Made by a program: the position numbers and the translations under genes. DNA of 64,000 nt from Chelonoidis abingdonii (taxonomy: Eukaryota; Chordata; Testudines; Testudinidae): assembly GCF_003597395.2 (NCBI RefSeq), contig NC_133770.1, positions 96,082,129-96,146,128 on the forward strand. The letters are read 5' to 3'. Shown here one piece after another: positions 1 through 11,680 of the stretch. The stretch's first letter is position 1. The number at the start of each line of letters is the position of its first letter. The notes under the pieces are model-generated. The model ran no database searches, was not told the DNA's origin, and was given only the letters and a program-made list of their open reading frames with translations.

Positions 1-1182
1 AGACTCATTTCTTACATTTAAAAGTCCCCTACACAGAAAATAGAATCACAACTACAAACACCACAGGCTCAACCAAGATCCTGGAAATGAACAGCTGAAA
101 CTGGGCTCTGGACCCACGTATAAATGTTAAGACAGAGCAGGTCATGGGTTAAGTGTGCTTGCCCCTCAATAGAAATTTTTTTACTGAATTTAGACAAGTT
201 AGATATATTTAACTATGGTCTGCGCTCATTAAGCATATATAATTATACTCTATTTAGAAAACATGAATGGCGTTCTACTGCTAATGGTTTATTTATTCCA
301 GGAACTTCTTCCAAGGCAACTCCAATCACTGTGTTTCTTCTTTCACTTTTTTTTTCTTAGGTGGCCTAACATCAAGATGCAATCATCTAAGTTTCCCTGT
401 TTTCCTTCACAATTTTTATACTATGCCTACTTGTGTTTACAATTTGTCACATTTAAAAATGGGCCTGATCCAACATCCTAAAGCTGAATACACCTGGAGT
501 TTGAAAAAGTTTGTATGTAGATCCAAATACTGCACCTGGCCCTTATCTCAATAACTAGAAGAACTATACCTGAAGAACTTCAAACTCTAGGAAATATCAG
601 ATGTGAATCTTACAGTCTGGGCCCATCTCTAGTTATACTGAAAACAAAAAAGTAGAACAGCGTGATGTAGACTGTCAGACTGTGTAAACTATCCTGAAAT
701 AACTCATGATGATTCATTTGAGTAATCCTCTCTCACCTTTGTCAGACAGTGTTTATGAAGCCTTTAAAAAAGTAAACCATACAGAAGATTTCACAGAATG
801 ATATTTGCCCATCATCAATGATATTTTCAATTGCTTTCAGCTCATTAAAGTCTAGAAATCCTAATTCTATTTTGTGTGTTAAGTGTCTGAAATTTTTGCT
901 GCAGAATTCATCCCCTTCCCCCCCTCTTTCCTATTAAATGCTGTTGATTTCATATCATGATGAAAAAAGCTCTGGGTTTAGGCAGTAGAAAAATTCTTGC
1001 TCATGTATTCCTAAAACCCTAGAATCAGAGGCAGAGAAGTGCTCCCTCTTCATTTTTGTAATAGCTGATTGAATTTTGACTGCTCAGGTCCTGGTACCCT
1101 TTCACTTTTCTAAGTGTGATCTCTTTTTTTAAATCTATGATTTTTTTTTTTTAGTGAAAAATCAATTATCTGAAGTAGAACA
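1..1182. other. no gene recognised; AT-rich DNA
   Basis: Both strands were read. I see only short chance reading frames and homopolymer runs, including a T tract near 1141-1152. No splice-bounded coding segment or recognisable repeat could be supported here. It is probably intergenic or intronic DNA left of the solo LTR. Confidence 0.5.
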
Positions 1183-1187
1183 GAGGC

Positions 1188-1846
1188 TGTGACAAAGTGG
1201 GACTCGGGACCCCAGCCCAGGAGACAACCGGTTCTGGCCAGTGGGAGGACAATGGGCTGCAGAGAGAGGACCCCGGTGACCTGACCAGCCGGTTTCAGCC
1301 AGAGGAGAGCTGCGAGGAGAGGGGACTCAGGCTTTCCTGTTTACGACCCTGTTTACCTGGAGAGAAGACAATGGACTGAGGCCGGAGGCTTGTGCAGGGA
1401 ATCAGTAGACAACAGCTGGCAAGCAGGGGGGCTCGGGCTGGGCGAGGGAAGCATGCAGCCCACCGATGCGGGAGGACTGGGATTGTGTTCTTGATTGAGA
1501 GGCCAGGCTGAGGCGGCTGAGAGTTTTCCTTGTGGTGTGTTCACCTCTCAATAAATCCCTTCCTGTTTTTATGCTGGCTGAGAGTCCACTCTAGGTTCTA
1601 GAGACAGGGTTGCATCAGCCCCTTCGGGGTTGAAGAGGCCCAGGGGGTCAGACGTGCGTGGACTCCTGGATGGGGCCACAGAGAGACAGACTTGTGCTAG
1701 GCTCAAGAGAGGTGCGGCTTCCAGGAGGTAGAGGCGGCTGACCCCTGAGAGAGAGTGGACCCGAGAAGGGCTGTCTCACTTAAAAGGGGCACCCCCCACG
1801 GACGCACAGGGCCAAGAGTGGTGCACGATCTGTGAGAGTCCGTGCA
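1188..1846 (+). mobile_element. solo LTR of an endogenous retrovirus-like element
   Basis: The segment begins TGTGACAAAG and ends GTCCGTGCA, so it has the TG...CA ends of an LTR. It is flanked by a perfect 5-bp direct repeat, GAGGC, at 1183-1187 and 1847-1851. A polyadenylation signal AATAAA lies at 1550-1555, followed by a region starting CCCTTCCTG that resembles R/U5. No internal gag/pol sequence adjoins it, so it is a solo LTR left by LTR-LTR recombination. The family was not identified by name. The 60-63 aa frames inside it are not genes. Confidence 0.8.
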
Positions 1847-1851
1847 GAGGC

Positions 1852-2690
1852 AATGTCACTGTGTTAGTCAGAAATCTCTATCCCTCCCTGCTTCTTGGTG
1901 CCTAGAGCCTGACAAATGAGACAGAGGCTGTGCCTTCTCTATTCAGTATAGGCTGCTGGGTCAACTTTGGACTCCTGCTGCAGGCTAACAGTTGTATCCC
2001 TATAAAAGCAGCAGAGGATCCTTGTGGACCTTATATGATCTAACAGACGTTTAGGAGCATGTACTTTCGTGGTGATTACCCACTTCATCGGAATGATCTA
2101 GTGGATCTTCCAGGGGCAGGTATCATATATTGCTAGCAGCAGCTAGAGATAATGAGGTTAGTTCAATCAGGGAGGATGAGGCCCTGTTGTAGCAGCTGAG
2201 GTGTGAAAACCAAGAGAGGAGAAACTGGTTCTGTAGTTGGCAAGCCATTCACAGTCTTTGTTCAATCCTGAGCTGATGGTGTCAAATTTTCAAAGAGAAA
2301 CTGCTGAGCTTCAGTTCATCTGCAAATTCTGCCTTTGCTTAATGATGTAGCCTCCCCAATATACATGCTTTTTGCTACGAAGCATCAATACTATTGTCAT
2401 ACAATGCATATTTCCCCTTTATTTAAGATTCTTATGGCAGCTTGCACCGTACACAAACACCTGAGACAGACAGTGGCACCGTTTTGCCTACACTTCATGT
2501 ATTTCCCTCCTTTCTTACTAATATTCAATAACATATATAAATTGTGAGCTTACATCAGGTCCCCACAATGAGGGAACGAAAGCTGGTGCAGCAGAGCTCC
2601 ACTGAATCCAATAGAACTTGAATTCAATAGATCTATGCCAGTTTCCACAAGCTGAGGACCTGGCCTCTGCATTTTAAGTGTCTGTGGAGC
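1852..2690. other. no feature recognised
   Basis: Unique-looking DNA between the solo LTR and an old SINE-like fragment. The 70-aa plus frame at 2335 is low-complexity and shows neither splice sites nor a family resemblance. Confidence 0.4.
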
Positions 2691-2739
2691 TTGGGTCTGT
2701 GTGTGCAAAAACTGGCAGGGTTCCTATACGATTCTTCTG

Positions 2740-2900
2740 ATCAGCCAGGGAAGTTAGTATCTGGATTTGGTCTCTAGCCTTGAGGGCAGACAGTAGGCTT
2801 GACTCTCCTCTTGTATTTACACTGATGTAAGCTAGGAGTAACTCCACTGAGGTCAATGAAGTTACATAGCTGTAGAACTCTTGTGAGAAGAGAATCAGCG
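2740..2900. repeat. old MIR-like/amniote SINE fragment
   Basis: This contains the widespread amniote motif of dinucleotide-poor, partly self-complementary sequence 'TTTACACTGATGTAAGC' followed by 'AACTCCACTGAGGTCAATG'. Similar motifs recur around 14640-14720, 17475, 20090 and 33810 in this window. Such fragments often give 80-90 aa spurious frames, as here on the minus strand. Family naming is from memory of motifs, not from a search. Confidence 0.5.
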
Positions 2901-3256
2901 CCCATATCTTCCTCTGATCCTTTTCTAAAAGCAGCGCCAAGCGAACTGTGAGCGCTCAAATAATAATGACTGATGTCACATTTTTAAAAGTGTGGCTAGA
3001 TAAGAAATTATGATTACTGCTGTTTTCTTTATCGTACATCTTATTTTATACACAAGAATCACTTAGGCGGGGTGTGGTCACAGATTGCCAACAGCCTGGA
3101 AGCAAATTATTAATAACGAGAAGGGATACTAGGTGAAGGATCATATAATTCCACATATTACAAGAACTTGCATTTACTAGATACAAACAAGGCCGCATCA
3201 AAACTGACATAAATTCTGTGTGCATACAGTGCCTAGCACAATGGAGCATGACCTGC

Positions 3257-3446
3257 AAAGGGGGAGGGATAGCTCAGTTGTTTGAACATTGGCTTGCCAA
3301 ACCCACGATTGTGAGCTCAATCCTTGAGGGGGCCATTTAGGGATCTGGGGTAAAAATCTGTCTAGGGATTGGTCCTGCTTTGAGCAGGGGGTTGGTTAGA
3401 TGACCTCCAGAGGTCTCTTCCAATCCTGATATTCTATGATTCTATA
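3257..3446 (+). mobile_element. tRNA-derived turtle SINE with CR1-type tail
   Basis: The head, GGGGGAGGGATAGCTCAGTT, is tRNA-like. It carries an A-box (TAGCTCAGTTG), and a B-box-like GTGAGCTCAATCC follows about 40 bp later, so it is a Pol III promoter-type unit. The second half (TTTGAGCAGGGGGTTGG, then GATGACCTCCAGAGGTC) ends in TTCTATGATTCTAT, which is the CR1 3' end found in the LINEs of this window. That structure fits the tortoise Pol III SINE, which is mobilised by CR1 reverse transcriptase. It is full-length or nearly so. Confidence 0.85.
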
Positions 3447-4198
3447 ACCCTACTGCAATATAAGCATTAAATAATAATAGTTCCTGGCTGGTTTTCAAAG
3501 CAGAAGAACATAAATACTTTTGTCACATCACTGAGGAAATGCTTAAGATTTAACCAAAGGGTAAAAGTACTCTACAGAAAGTCAGTGCATTTACAGAGCT
3601 CCTTCCTTCCAAGGCAAATGTAATTGCTCACAATAGAATAAAAATAATGGAGCTAATGCACTTCCGATAAGCTTCCTGCAGAAGTAACTTCTGATGTCAG
3701 TTCTGGTTTGCATTCTGCATTAGCACATCATGGCCATATCACTTTTGAATTTCCTTTGTATCACAGTGTAAGCTAATTCAAAGGTATTACTTCTCTATAT
3801 GCTAAGCAAATTTACACTTCATGTGGTAAGCTCAGGCTTGGGTGTTTCAAATCAATAATCAGAAGTTATTCAGTACTTTGCAGGATTGGGCCTTTAGAGA
3901 GCAGCATCAGAAGACTGCAAGCAATTAACTTTTATATGTAAGGGAAAGCACATGACATGCCTGTAGCTTGACAGATGTCAGCTTGCAGGACCCTGTTGAG
4001 GCAGATTAGGATATAATGCTCACTCATGGTGGTTTATGCTGAAAGTCAGATGGGGGGTTGGGAGGCTTGCTATTAGCTCCAATCAAAGGTGTGAAAAGGA
4101 ACAATGGACCTGCAAGCAAGTGAAGCAGAGATGACCCATGCCTGCCAATAATGGGAGGGGGTGGACAGAGAGAGGGCAGCCAGCTTCAGCAGTGTTAC
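3447..4198. other. no feature recognised
   Basis: AT-rich sequence between the SINE and the Harbinger-like element. No supported coding segment, and no repeat I can name. Confidence 0.4.
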
Positions 4199-4202
4199 TG
4201 AG

Positions 4203-5411
4203 GGTACGTCTACACTGCACGATTATTTCGAATTAGCTTAAACCGATATTACAAAACAGATCTAATAAAATCGGTTTAGCGCGTCCACAGTGGGATCTCT
4301 CACTGAACAAGGCATGCACTATGTGCTTGAGACATAGACCTGGGCATGATAAAGACCGACTGCAGAAGTGTTTAATGAGCCACTCTCCCCTCCATATCTT
4401 TGAATGATCCCTGCTGCTACGAATATGGCTAATATGTGCCCTAACTTATTCTAAACAATTTGTTTCCACCCCTTGCTATTCGCTGTGCAAACTCTCTGAA
4501 TAGAGAAAGAGCACTTAGACCTGGAAGAGCAGTGTCGTGTGTGGCTCACAATCTTCTCATCTCTCACTAACAGAAGTCAGTACTGTAAAATGTCACCTCT
4601 GTGTACTTGAATGCTGCTGGTGCCCACAGCGACAGGAGTACTCAGCAGCCTTTTGAAAGGAGTGTGAACAACTGGTCAGGATACTGTTTGTGATCTCAGG
4701 GTCCATGATTGCTGTGCTAATGGCCGATAATTTCTCCCAACGTGCTACTCCTGGAGAGATAGAAGGCGGGGCAGCCAAAGGGTTGTCTGCTGCCTTCACA
4801 AAAGGGAGGGTGAAGGCCCTCGTAATCCCAGCATCCACCGGGCCTAATCAAGCGAAAGGCAATGTTTGCCCCATAGCCACGCTGGCTTCTCAAAACCAAA
4901 GAAGTATGGAACTATGGGATACTGACCAACAGGAACTGAACCCACAGACCCGACACCGCTCTGTGTAAAACATAGGTATTGGTAGGCTTTGGACCATGGG
5001 ACGCAAAACAATCGATTTCTATGAGGAGCTACTTTGCATTAGAACTGCATCGCCACCCGTGCTGATCAGAGCTGGACACGATGAAAGCAGGAAATGTCAT
5101 TCTAAAGGTCTCGGGGCTTTTTTCCTGTTTACCGGCACTCCGCATCCGAGTTCGGATTGCGGACCAGAGCGGTCAGTGGTGCACTGTGGGATACCTCTAG
5201 GAGGCCAATAATGTCGATTTCCGTCCACACGAACCCTAATCCGAGTTATCACTTTCGAATTTAGCGCTACTCCCCTCTCTGGGAGGAGTTCTGAAATCAA
5301 TTTAAGGAGCCGTTTAACTCGATATTAATGACGACGTCGTGTGAACGGGTACAGCGTTAAATCGGTATATTGGCCATTAAACCGATTTAAAGTCGCAGTG
5401 TAGACCTGGCC
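4203..5411. mobile_element. 1.2-kb DNA transposon with terminal inverted repeats (Harbinger-like)
   Basis: The left end GGTACGTCTACACTGC is mirrored by the right end GCAGTGTAGACCTGGCC, giving an inverted repeat of about 17 bp with 3-4 mismatches. Both ends are flanked by TGAG (4199-4202 and 5412-5415), which could be a 3-bp TGA duplication plus a chance G. Further inside, AAATCGGTTTA-type motifs face each other. CpG density is higher than in the flanks, suggesting a fairly young copy. The internal frames of 60-92 aa show no transposase motif, so this is a non-autonomous element. Assignment to PIF/Harbinger rests on the GTCTACACT ends and short duplication. Confidence 0.7.
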
Positions 5412-5415
5412 TGAG

Positions 5416-6470
5416 TATGCTCAGTACGAGCCAATCAGCAAATCTTGGGTAGGGGGCACGTGACCCTACATGCCCCTCTCCCCATCACCTAGTTTTGAAA
5501 ATTTAGGCTATAATACTAAATGTTAATTTCCAAATAACTCCAGGGAGAGGAACAGCCAAGTTTTGTTGTACTACAGTAATTGCCGCCATAGTCAATCCAA
5601 GAAACTCTGAATGCTTTGCTGTCAGCTTTATTCTACTCGGTCTCTGATGGGGAATTGCTGGAAAACTACTACAGAAAAACGATGTACATTATTCAGCTCA
5701 CTTTGATTTCTTCAACCACCTGGTTGCAGTGCTATGTCTCAGCATTCCTTGTTGTAGACATGAAAAAATTGCAGTTGTGTCCAAATTAGAACCATACCAG
5801 GGCACATCTAATCTCATGTTAGTTTAAAGGGAGGGAGGGAGATTTGTTTTTTTTAAGGTCTTGTTTATATCTGAAATAAAGTTTTATTCCCAAGGTGACT
5901 TAGGCAGATTGGTGAGATTCCCATAATTTGGCTGATCAGTGCTGTAAAAAAATATAATGTGACATAATATAATGGGCCTGAGCCTGTCCATTTAAATCAA
6001 TGAGAATTTTGCAATTGATATCACTCAGTGTCAAAGTGGTCCAATGGACTCAATATTTATAAGCCAAGTTCAATGTTGAACATGTAGTCCTGCCCTCATG
6101 GTGACCACAACACTCTGTTCTTAGGAGGAATAGAAAGAGAAATATTGACATCAACAGAATATTGTATCCATGGCAACTCGCAGTTCAGTTGTTGGCTTTT
6201 CAATAAAAAAAGTAGTGACCTAATTTGTGAATTTTAAAAGAAATATATTTTTAAAATATGTCTTCATTTATGACAAATGAGTTGGTGAGGGTGATATCAG
6301 CAAAAACTGACTAATGGGGGAGCATCTATCATTTGCAACCTCACCGCATAACGCTGGACCTTTGTTAGACCTGCGCTGCTCTTGGAGGCTAACATAGCAA
6401 TGTTAACCAAAGAGGCATTTTTCCATTTCCAGCTGGCAAGAAGAATGAAACTTTCTGTCATCCATGCCTT
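5416..6470. other. no feature recognised
   Basis: AT-rich sequence without a supported gene or nameable repeat. Confidence 0.35.
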
Positions 6471-6770
6471 TGCATATACCTACACTATGGAGACTATACT
6501 GACCTAACTACAATGCCGCAGCTATGCTGGCATAACCCTGTACTGTAGGCACAACTTATTTTGATGGAAGGGACTTTTCAATCAGTCTAGAATGCCTCCT
6601 CCATGTGTGACTGTAGCTATGTTGACAGAAGCATTCTTTCATCAACTTAGATGCGTCTACACTGAGACTTAGATTGGCATAACTATGTTGGTCAGGAGTG
6701 TGGATTTTACATGCCCCTGACCGACAGCTATATAAACCTTACTTTTAAGTGTAGACCAAGTCATAATCCC
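6470..6770. repeat. degenerate Harbinger-like MITE fragments
   Basis: Motifs such as GCGTCTACACTGAGACTTAG, 'GGCATAACTATGTTGGTCAGG' in shortened form, 'GTGTGGATTTT' and 'AAGTGTAGACCAAGTC' match the arrangement seen in the copies at 15930-16205 and 27134-27640. The ends face inward with GTCTACAC and GTGTAGAC. The copy is decayed and no duplication could be read. Confidence 0.55.
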
Positions 6771-7436
6771 CTGAAGGTTGGATTACAGGCCTGTACTCAA
6801 CATGGGTCTGCATTAACTCAACTGCACTCAGCACGGGGCTGGCTGAAAAACTGGAGGGATTGGGGGAAGGTTCTGTTGAAAGTTTTGACACAAACTTTAA
6901 AAAAGTTCATCAAAATTTTCCAAGAAATATTTAGATTTTTAGGCAGCAATTTGAAAAGCAAATATTTTGATTTGGAAATACCACTATGGTGCCTTATAGG
7001 GGTTGTAGTTCAGGTGTCTCATGCTCCCATTTTCTATATGCAGAGCTCCAATGCTGGACTACATCTCCCATGATGCACTATGGTCTCTCCTCTTGGAGGA
7101 GAAAGATGCTGCAACCAGAGATAGTCTGGGCAGCGAACTTGGTCCATAGAAGAGAAGGAGGACATGAGGCAACCAAACATCAGCTCTCATGAGGCACCAT
7201 GGCAGCATTTCCAAGTTGAAATATTTTTGTTTTCAGCAAGAAAATATTTTGGCTTTCAGGCATTTTGTTATTCAATTTAAAACAAACAAACAAACAACTC
7301 ACAAACACGCACCCACCAAAATTTCAGACACTTTTTGTGGAAAAGAACCCTAGTAAAATAAATTCCAATTTTCAGTTGAAAAACAGTTTTAACAGAAATT
7401 CTTAAGCATATCCACATGTTCCATAGAATCTCTATG
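6771..7436. other. no gene; short CAAA microsatellite
   Basis: The 120-aa frame at 6711-7073 starts inside the MITE and shows no domain. A short (AAAC)n run lies at about 7278-7300. Nothing else can be supported. Confidence 0.4.
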
Positions 7437-10095
7437 GATAGAAATTTCATATTCTAATAAAAATATAACATTAGGGATCTATTATCGACCACCTGACCAG
7501 GACAGTAATAGTGATGATGAAATGCTAAGGGAAATTAAAGAGGCTATCAAAATTAAGAGCCCAATAATAGTTAGGGATTTCAATTATCCCCATATTGACT
7601 GGGAACATTTCACTTCAGGATGAAATGTAGAGATAAAATTTCTCAATACTTTAAATGATTGTTTCATGGAGCAGCTGGTACGGCAACCCACAAGGGGAGA
7701 GGCAACTCTAAATTTAATCCTGAGTTGAGCGCAGGAGCTAGTCCAAGAGGTAACTATATCAGGACCGCTTGGAAATAGTGACCATAATACAATAGCATTC
7801 AACATCCCTGTGGTGGGAAGAACATCTCAACAGCCCAACACTGGGCATATTTCGAAGGGGAAACTATGAAAATGGAGACGGGTTAGTTCAACAGAAGTTA
7901 ATAAAGTACAGTGATTAAGTGAATCCTGCAGCTGCATGGGCGCTTTTTAAAGACACCATTATAGAGGCCCAATTCATGTGTCTCCAATAAGAACACAGTA
8001 AAGAACTAAAAAGAGCACTGTTGGCTTAACAACACGTGAAAGAAGCAGTGAGAGATAAAAGACTTCTTTATAAAAAGTGGACGTCAATCCTCGTGAGGAC
8101 AATAGAAAGGAGCTAAAACATGCCAAATTAAGTGCAGAGTGTAATAGAAGAAACCCAAGAGGGTCTGAAGAACTAGCAAAAATCCAAGGTAATAACCAAA
8201 ATGTTTTTTTAAGTACATCAGAGCAGGAAGTCTGCTAACACAACCAGTTGGGGCTTGATGATCAAGTACAAAGGAGCGTCTTAAAGCATGATAAAGTTCA
8301 TTGCGAGAAACTAATGGTTCTTTGTTCGTCTTCATGGCTGGAGGAGGTTAGGAATTCCAACCTGAGCGTGGCTTTTTGTAGGTTGACACAATCTGAGGAG
8401 TCACACAGACTGAAGTGTCACTAGAGGAGGTTTTGGAATTAATATGATAACTCAATTAACAAGTCACTGGGACAGATGCATTCACCCAAAGTTCTGAAAG
8501 AACTCAAATGTGAGTTGCAGAACTATTAACTAAGGTTTGTACTGTGCTTTAATCAGCTTCGGTCCCAATGACTGGAAGTTAGCTAATGTCAACCAATACT
8601 TAAAAGCGGCTCTAGAAGGTGATCCAGCAATTCAACAGTAAGTCTAACATCCGTTTACCAGGCAATGTCAAAACAATAGTTAAGAATAAATTGTCAGGAC
8701 ATAGAAACATAAACTGTGGCAATTGTCACAATGCTTCTGTTAAAGGGACTCGTGTATCTTTATTATTTAGGTTTCTTTTGAAGGCGTCAACAAAACATGT
8801 GGACAAGGGGATTCCATGGACATGTGTACTTATCGATTTCCAGAAGCCTTTGACAGGATCCTCACAAGGGCTGTTACGTAATTAGCTGACATGGGATAAA
8901 GGGAAGGTCTTTTATGGATGAGAACTCGTTAAAAGGACAGGGAACCAGGGTGGAATTAATGGTAAATTCTCGAATGGAGGAGGTGTAACTGTGGATGCTT
9001 CCAAGAGTCAGTCTGGGACAGTCTATTCATTTATCATACGTTTGATCTGGAAGAAAGGGTGTGACGGTGGGTAGGCAAAGTTTGGCAGATGATACTACAC
9101 TGCTCGGAAATGTTGGGACCAAAGCAGTTTGTTGAGGGAGTTGCAAGGAGATTACGGACTGAGTAATGGGCAACCACTGGCAAATTGAATTTATGTGGAT
9201 AGTGTACAGGTACATGCCACATTTTGGAAAATAACCCAACTATACTACGTACATTATTGATGGGGGCTATTTTAGCTCCAATGAGTTCGGAAAAGATTTG
9301 GAGTCCTTGTGGATAGTTCTCTGGAGCTGTCACGCAGTGTTGGCAGAGCGGTTTCAAACAGCACACATGCGATGTAGAAATCTTAACAAGGGGCTAGAGA
9401 AATGACTGAGAATTATATTATTGGCCCTTGGTATAATGCATGGTTGCCCACATCTCGGTATACTGGTGTCGATGTGGTTCTCCTCACCTCAAAAAGAGTA
9501 TTTACTTGGCACAAGAAAAGGTTTCAGCAAACGGGCCATAAAATGCATTAAGGGGTTGTAGAGCGGTCCATATGAGGATAAAATTACGGGGGTCTGGGAC
9601 TCTTCGTTAGGAAGGAGGACTGTGCGGGGATATGATGGAGGTATATGGATTCATGAGTGATGTGAGAAGGGCTAGAGTAAAGTTATTTCTTTATTCCCAT
9701 GATACAAGACTATTGGGTCACCAAATGATATTATAGGTAGCAGGTTCAAAACATAAAGGAAGTTCTTTTCAAACAGCGCACAGTAACTTGTGGAACTTCA
9801 CTTACTGAGGAGGTGTGAGCAGGCTAGCTATAAACAGTGTTTCAAAAGAGAACTGGGTTAATTCATTGGTTGGTAAGTCCATAATGGCTATTTAGCCAGG
9901 ATGGGTAAGGAATGGTGTCCCTAGCCTCTGTTTGTCAGAGGATGGAGATGGATGGCAGGAGAGAGATCATTTGATCATTGCCTGTTAGGTTCACTCCCTC
10001 TGGGGCACCTGGTATTGGCCACTGTCGGTAGACAGATACTGGGCTAGATGGACCATTGGTCTGACCCGGTATGGCTGTTCTTAATGTTTTTATGT
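7437..10095 (+). mobile_element. CR1 LINE, long but decayed copy
   Basis: Starts in the endonuclease region (GGGATCTATTATCGACCACC, then 'GATTTCAATTATCCCCATAT'). It runs through the RT region, with decayed 'GATTTCCAGAAGCCTTTGAC', and ends with the CR1 3' UTR: GGGCTAGATGGACCATTGGT, then TCTGACCCGGTATGGC and TTCTTATGTT-like tail bases. Stops and frameshifts are everywhere, so no protein is made. Many C-to-T-type changes fit an old insertion. The frames of 70-110 aa on either strand here are shadows of this LINE. Confidence 0.9.
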
Positions 10096-11165
10096 TAAGC
10101 CCTAGGCTGCACGTGGGCACTTCTGATCTGATCTATTGTATTTATACTGGTGGTAGGGGAGAACACAGCTGAGAAAAGAGCATGTAACATTAGTACTTTT
10201 TGCACCAACCACAAGTCTGGGTGGAGTTCAGAGTGTCAGTTTTAGCAGATACATTTAAAAAGTCACCTTCCAAAACAGAAAAGACTGTGTCTAATATGGG
10301 ACTATATTTCTCTCACCCAAGCAGGAGTGCAGTATTTTCTAATCCTTTATCTTCGTACTGTATCACCAAAGAACAGGTTAAATTAAAAAATGCTACCATC
10401 TGTTGATCTGTTCATTATTTTATTAAACTTTGCTGCATCTGGCTATGTCAGCTAAGAATAAACATCCCTTTCTCAAGAATGACCCAGTTACTGTTAAGAA
10501 CAACATCATCTCTGCTTCCCTGCACATCATCAGATTTCTTTATAAGGAAAAAAATAGCGGGGTCCTTTAAGCAAAAAACAGTGTTTTAGTTTCTAATATA
10601 GATTAATAAAACAAACAATTAATTAATAAGTGTTGTCTTACACTAAGCAAACTCCTTATTGCCACAGAAGGGTTAATGCTTAAGGAAACAGATGTACAGA
10701 TAAAGTTAATGAGTACACTCAACTAGGGAAGTGAAGTGTTGCAACTGGAACTGGTGAGATTGCATGCATGTAAGTGAAACAGTGCAGTGCCTCCTCATTC
10801 TGGTTTGGTTGAACTTTTGCCCTGTATCTATACACAGCACTCTCTGCAAGTGTTACACTAGCAGTGTACTGTCTGGACCTCAAGTCTCCAGTTCCTAGAG
10901 CAGCTAACCAACAGCCTGGTCCAGTGATACGTAATATCTTGTAATTGAAATAAAGCCAAAAGGAATCATTTTGATCATCTAGTCTGACCTTGGACATAAC
11001 ATAGGCCAAAGTCTTCCCTGAATTCATTCCTGTTTGAACTCATGCATATCTTTCAGAACAGTTTCTCATCCATCAACTTCTGATAGGATCTGAATCCAAA
11101 AGCTTTACTCCTAGGCCACAGCCACTTTTAATAGTAAATCTCACTCTTGGGATGTGTATTTACAT
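10096..11165. other. no feature recognised
   Basis: AT-rich sequence between two CR1 copies. The minus frame at 10719-11027 (102 aa) lacks any recognisable domain, and its flanks are not exon-like. Confidence 0.4.
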
Positions 11166-11680
11166 AGAACCATAGGACTGGAGGGGACCTCGAGAGGTCA
11201 TCTAGTCCAGTCCCCTGCACTCATGACAAAACTAAGTATTATTTAGGCCATACCTGACAAGTGTTTCTCTAACCTGCTCTGAAAAAACCTCCAATGATGG
11301 AGATTCCACAACCTCCCTAGGCAATTTATTCCAGTGCTTAACCACCCTCACAATTGGGAAGTTTTTCCTAATGTCCAATCAAACTGTCCTTGCTGCAATT
11401 TAAGCCCGTTGCTTGTTATCCTATCCTCAGAAGTTAAGGAGAACAATTTTTCTCCCTCCTCCTTGTAACAACCTTTTATGTACTTGAAATCTGTTATCAT
11501 GTTCCCCCTTGGTCTTCGCCAGACTAAACAAATCCAATCTTTTCAGTCTTCCCTAGATTATGTTTTCTAGACTTTTAATCGTTTTTGTTGCTCTTCTCTG
11601 GACTTTCTTCAATTTATCCACATCTTTCCTGAAATGTAGTGCCCAGAACTGGACACAATATTCCAGTCGACGCCTTGTGG
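11166..11680 (-). mobile_element. CR1 LINE 3' fragment
   Basis: Reads as the reverse complement of the CR1 3' end: ACCATAGGACTGGAGGGGAC, then 'TCATCTAGTCCAGTCCCCTG', and further in 'CCCAGAACTGGACACAATAT'. It is 5' truncated and lacks an open frame. Confidence 0.9.
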
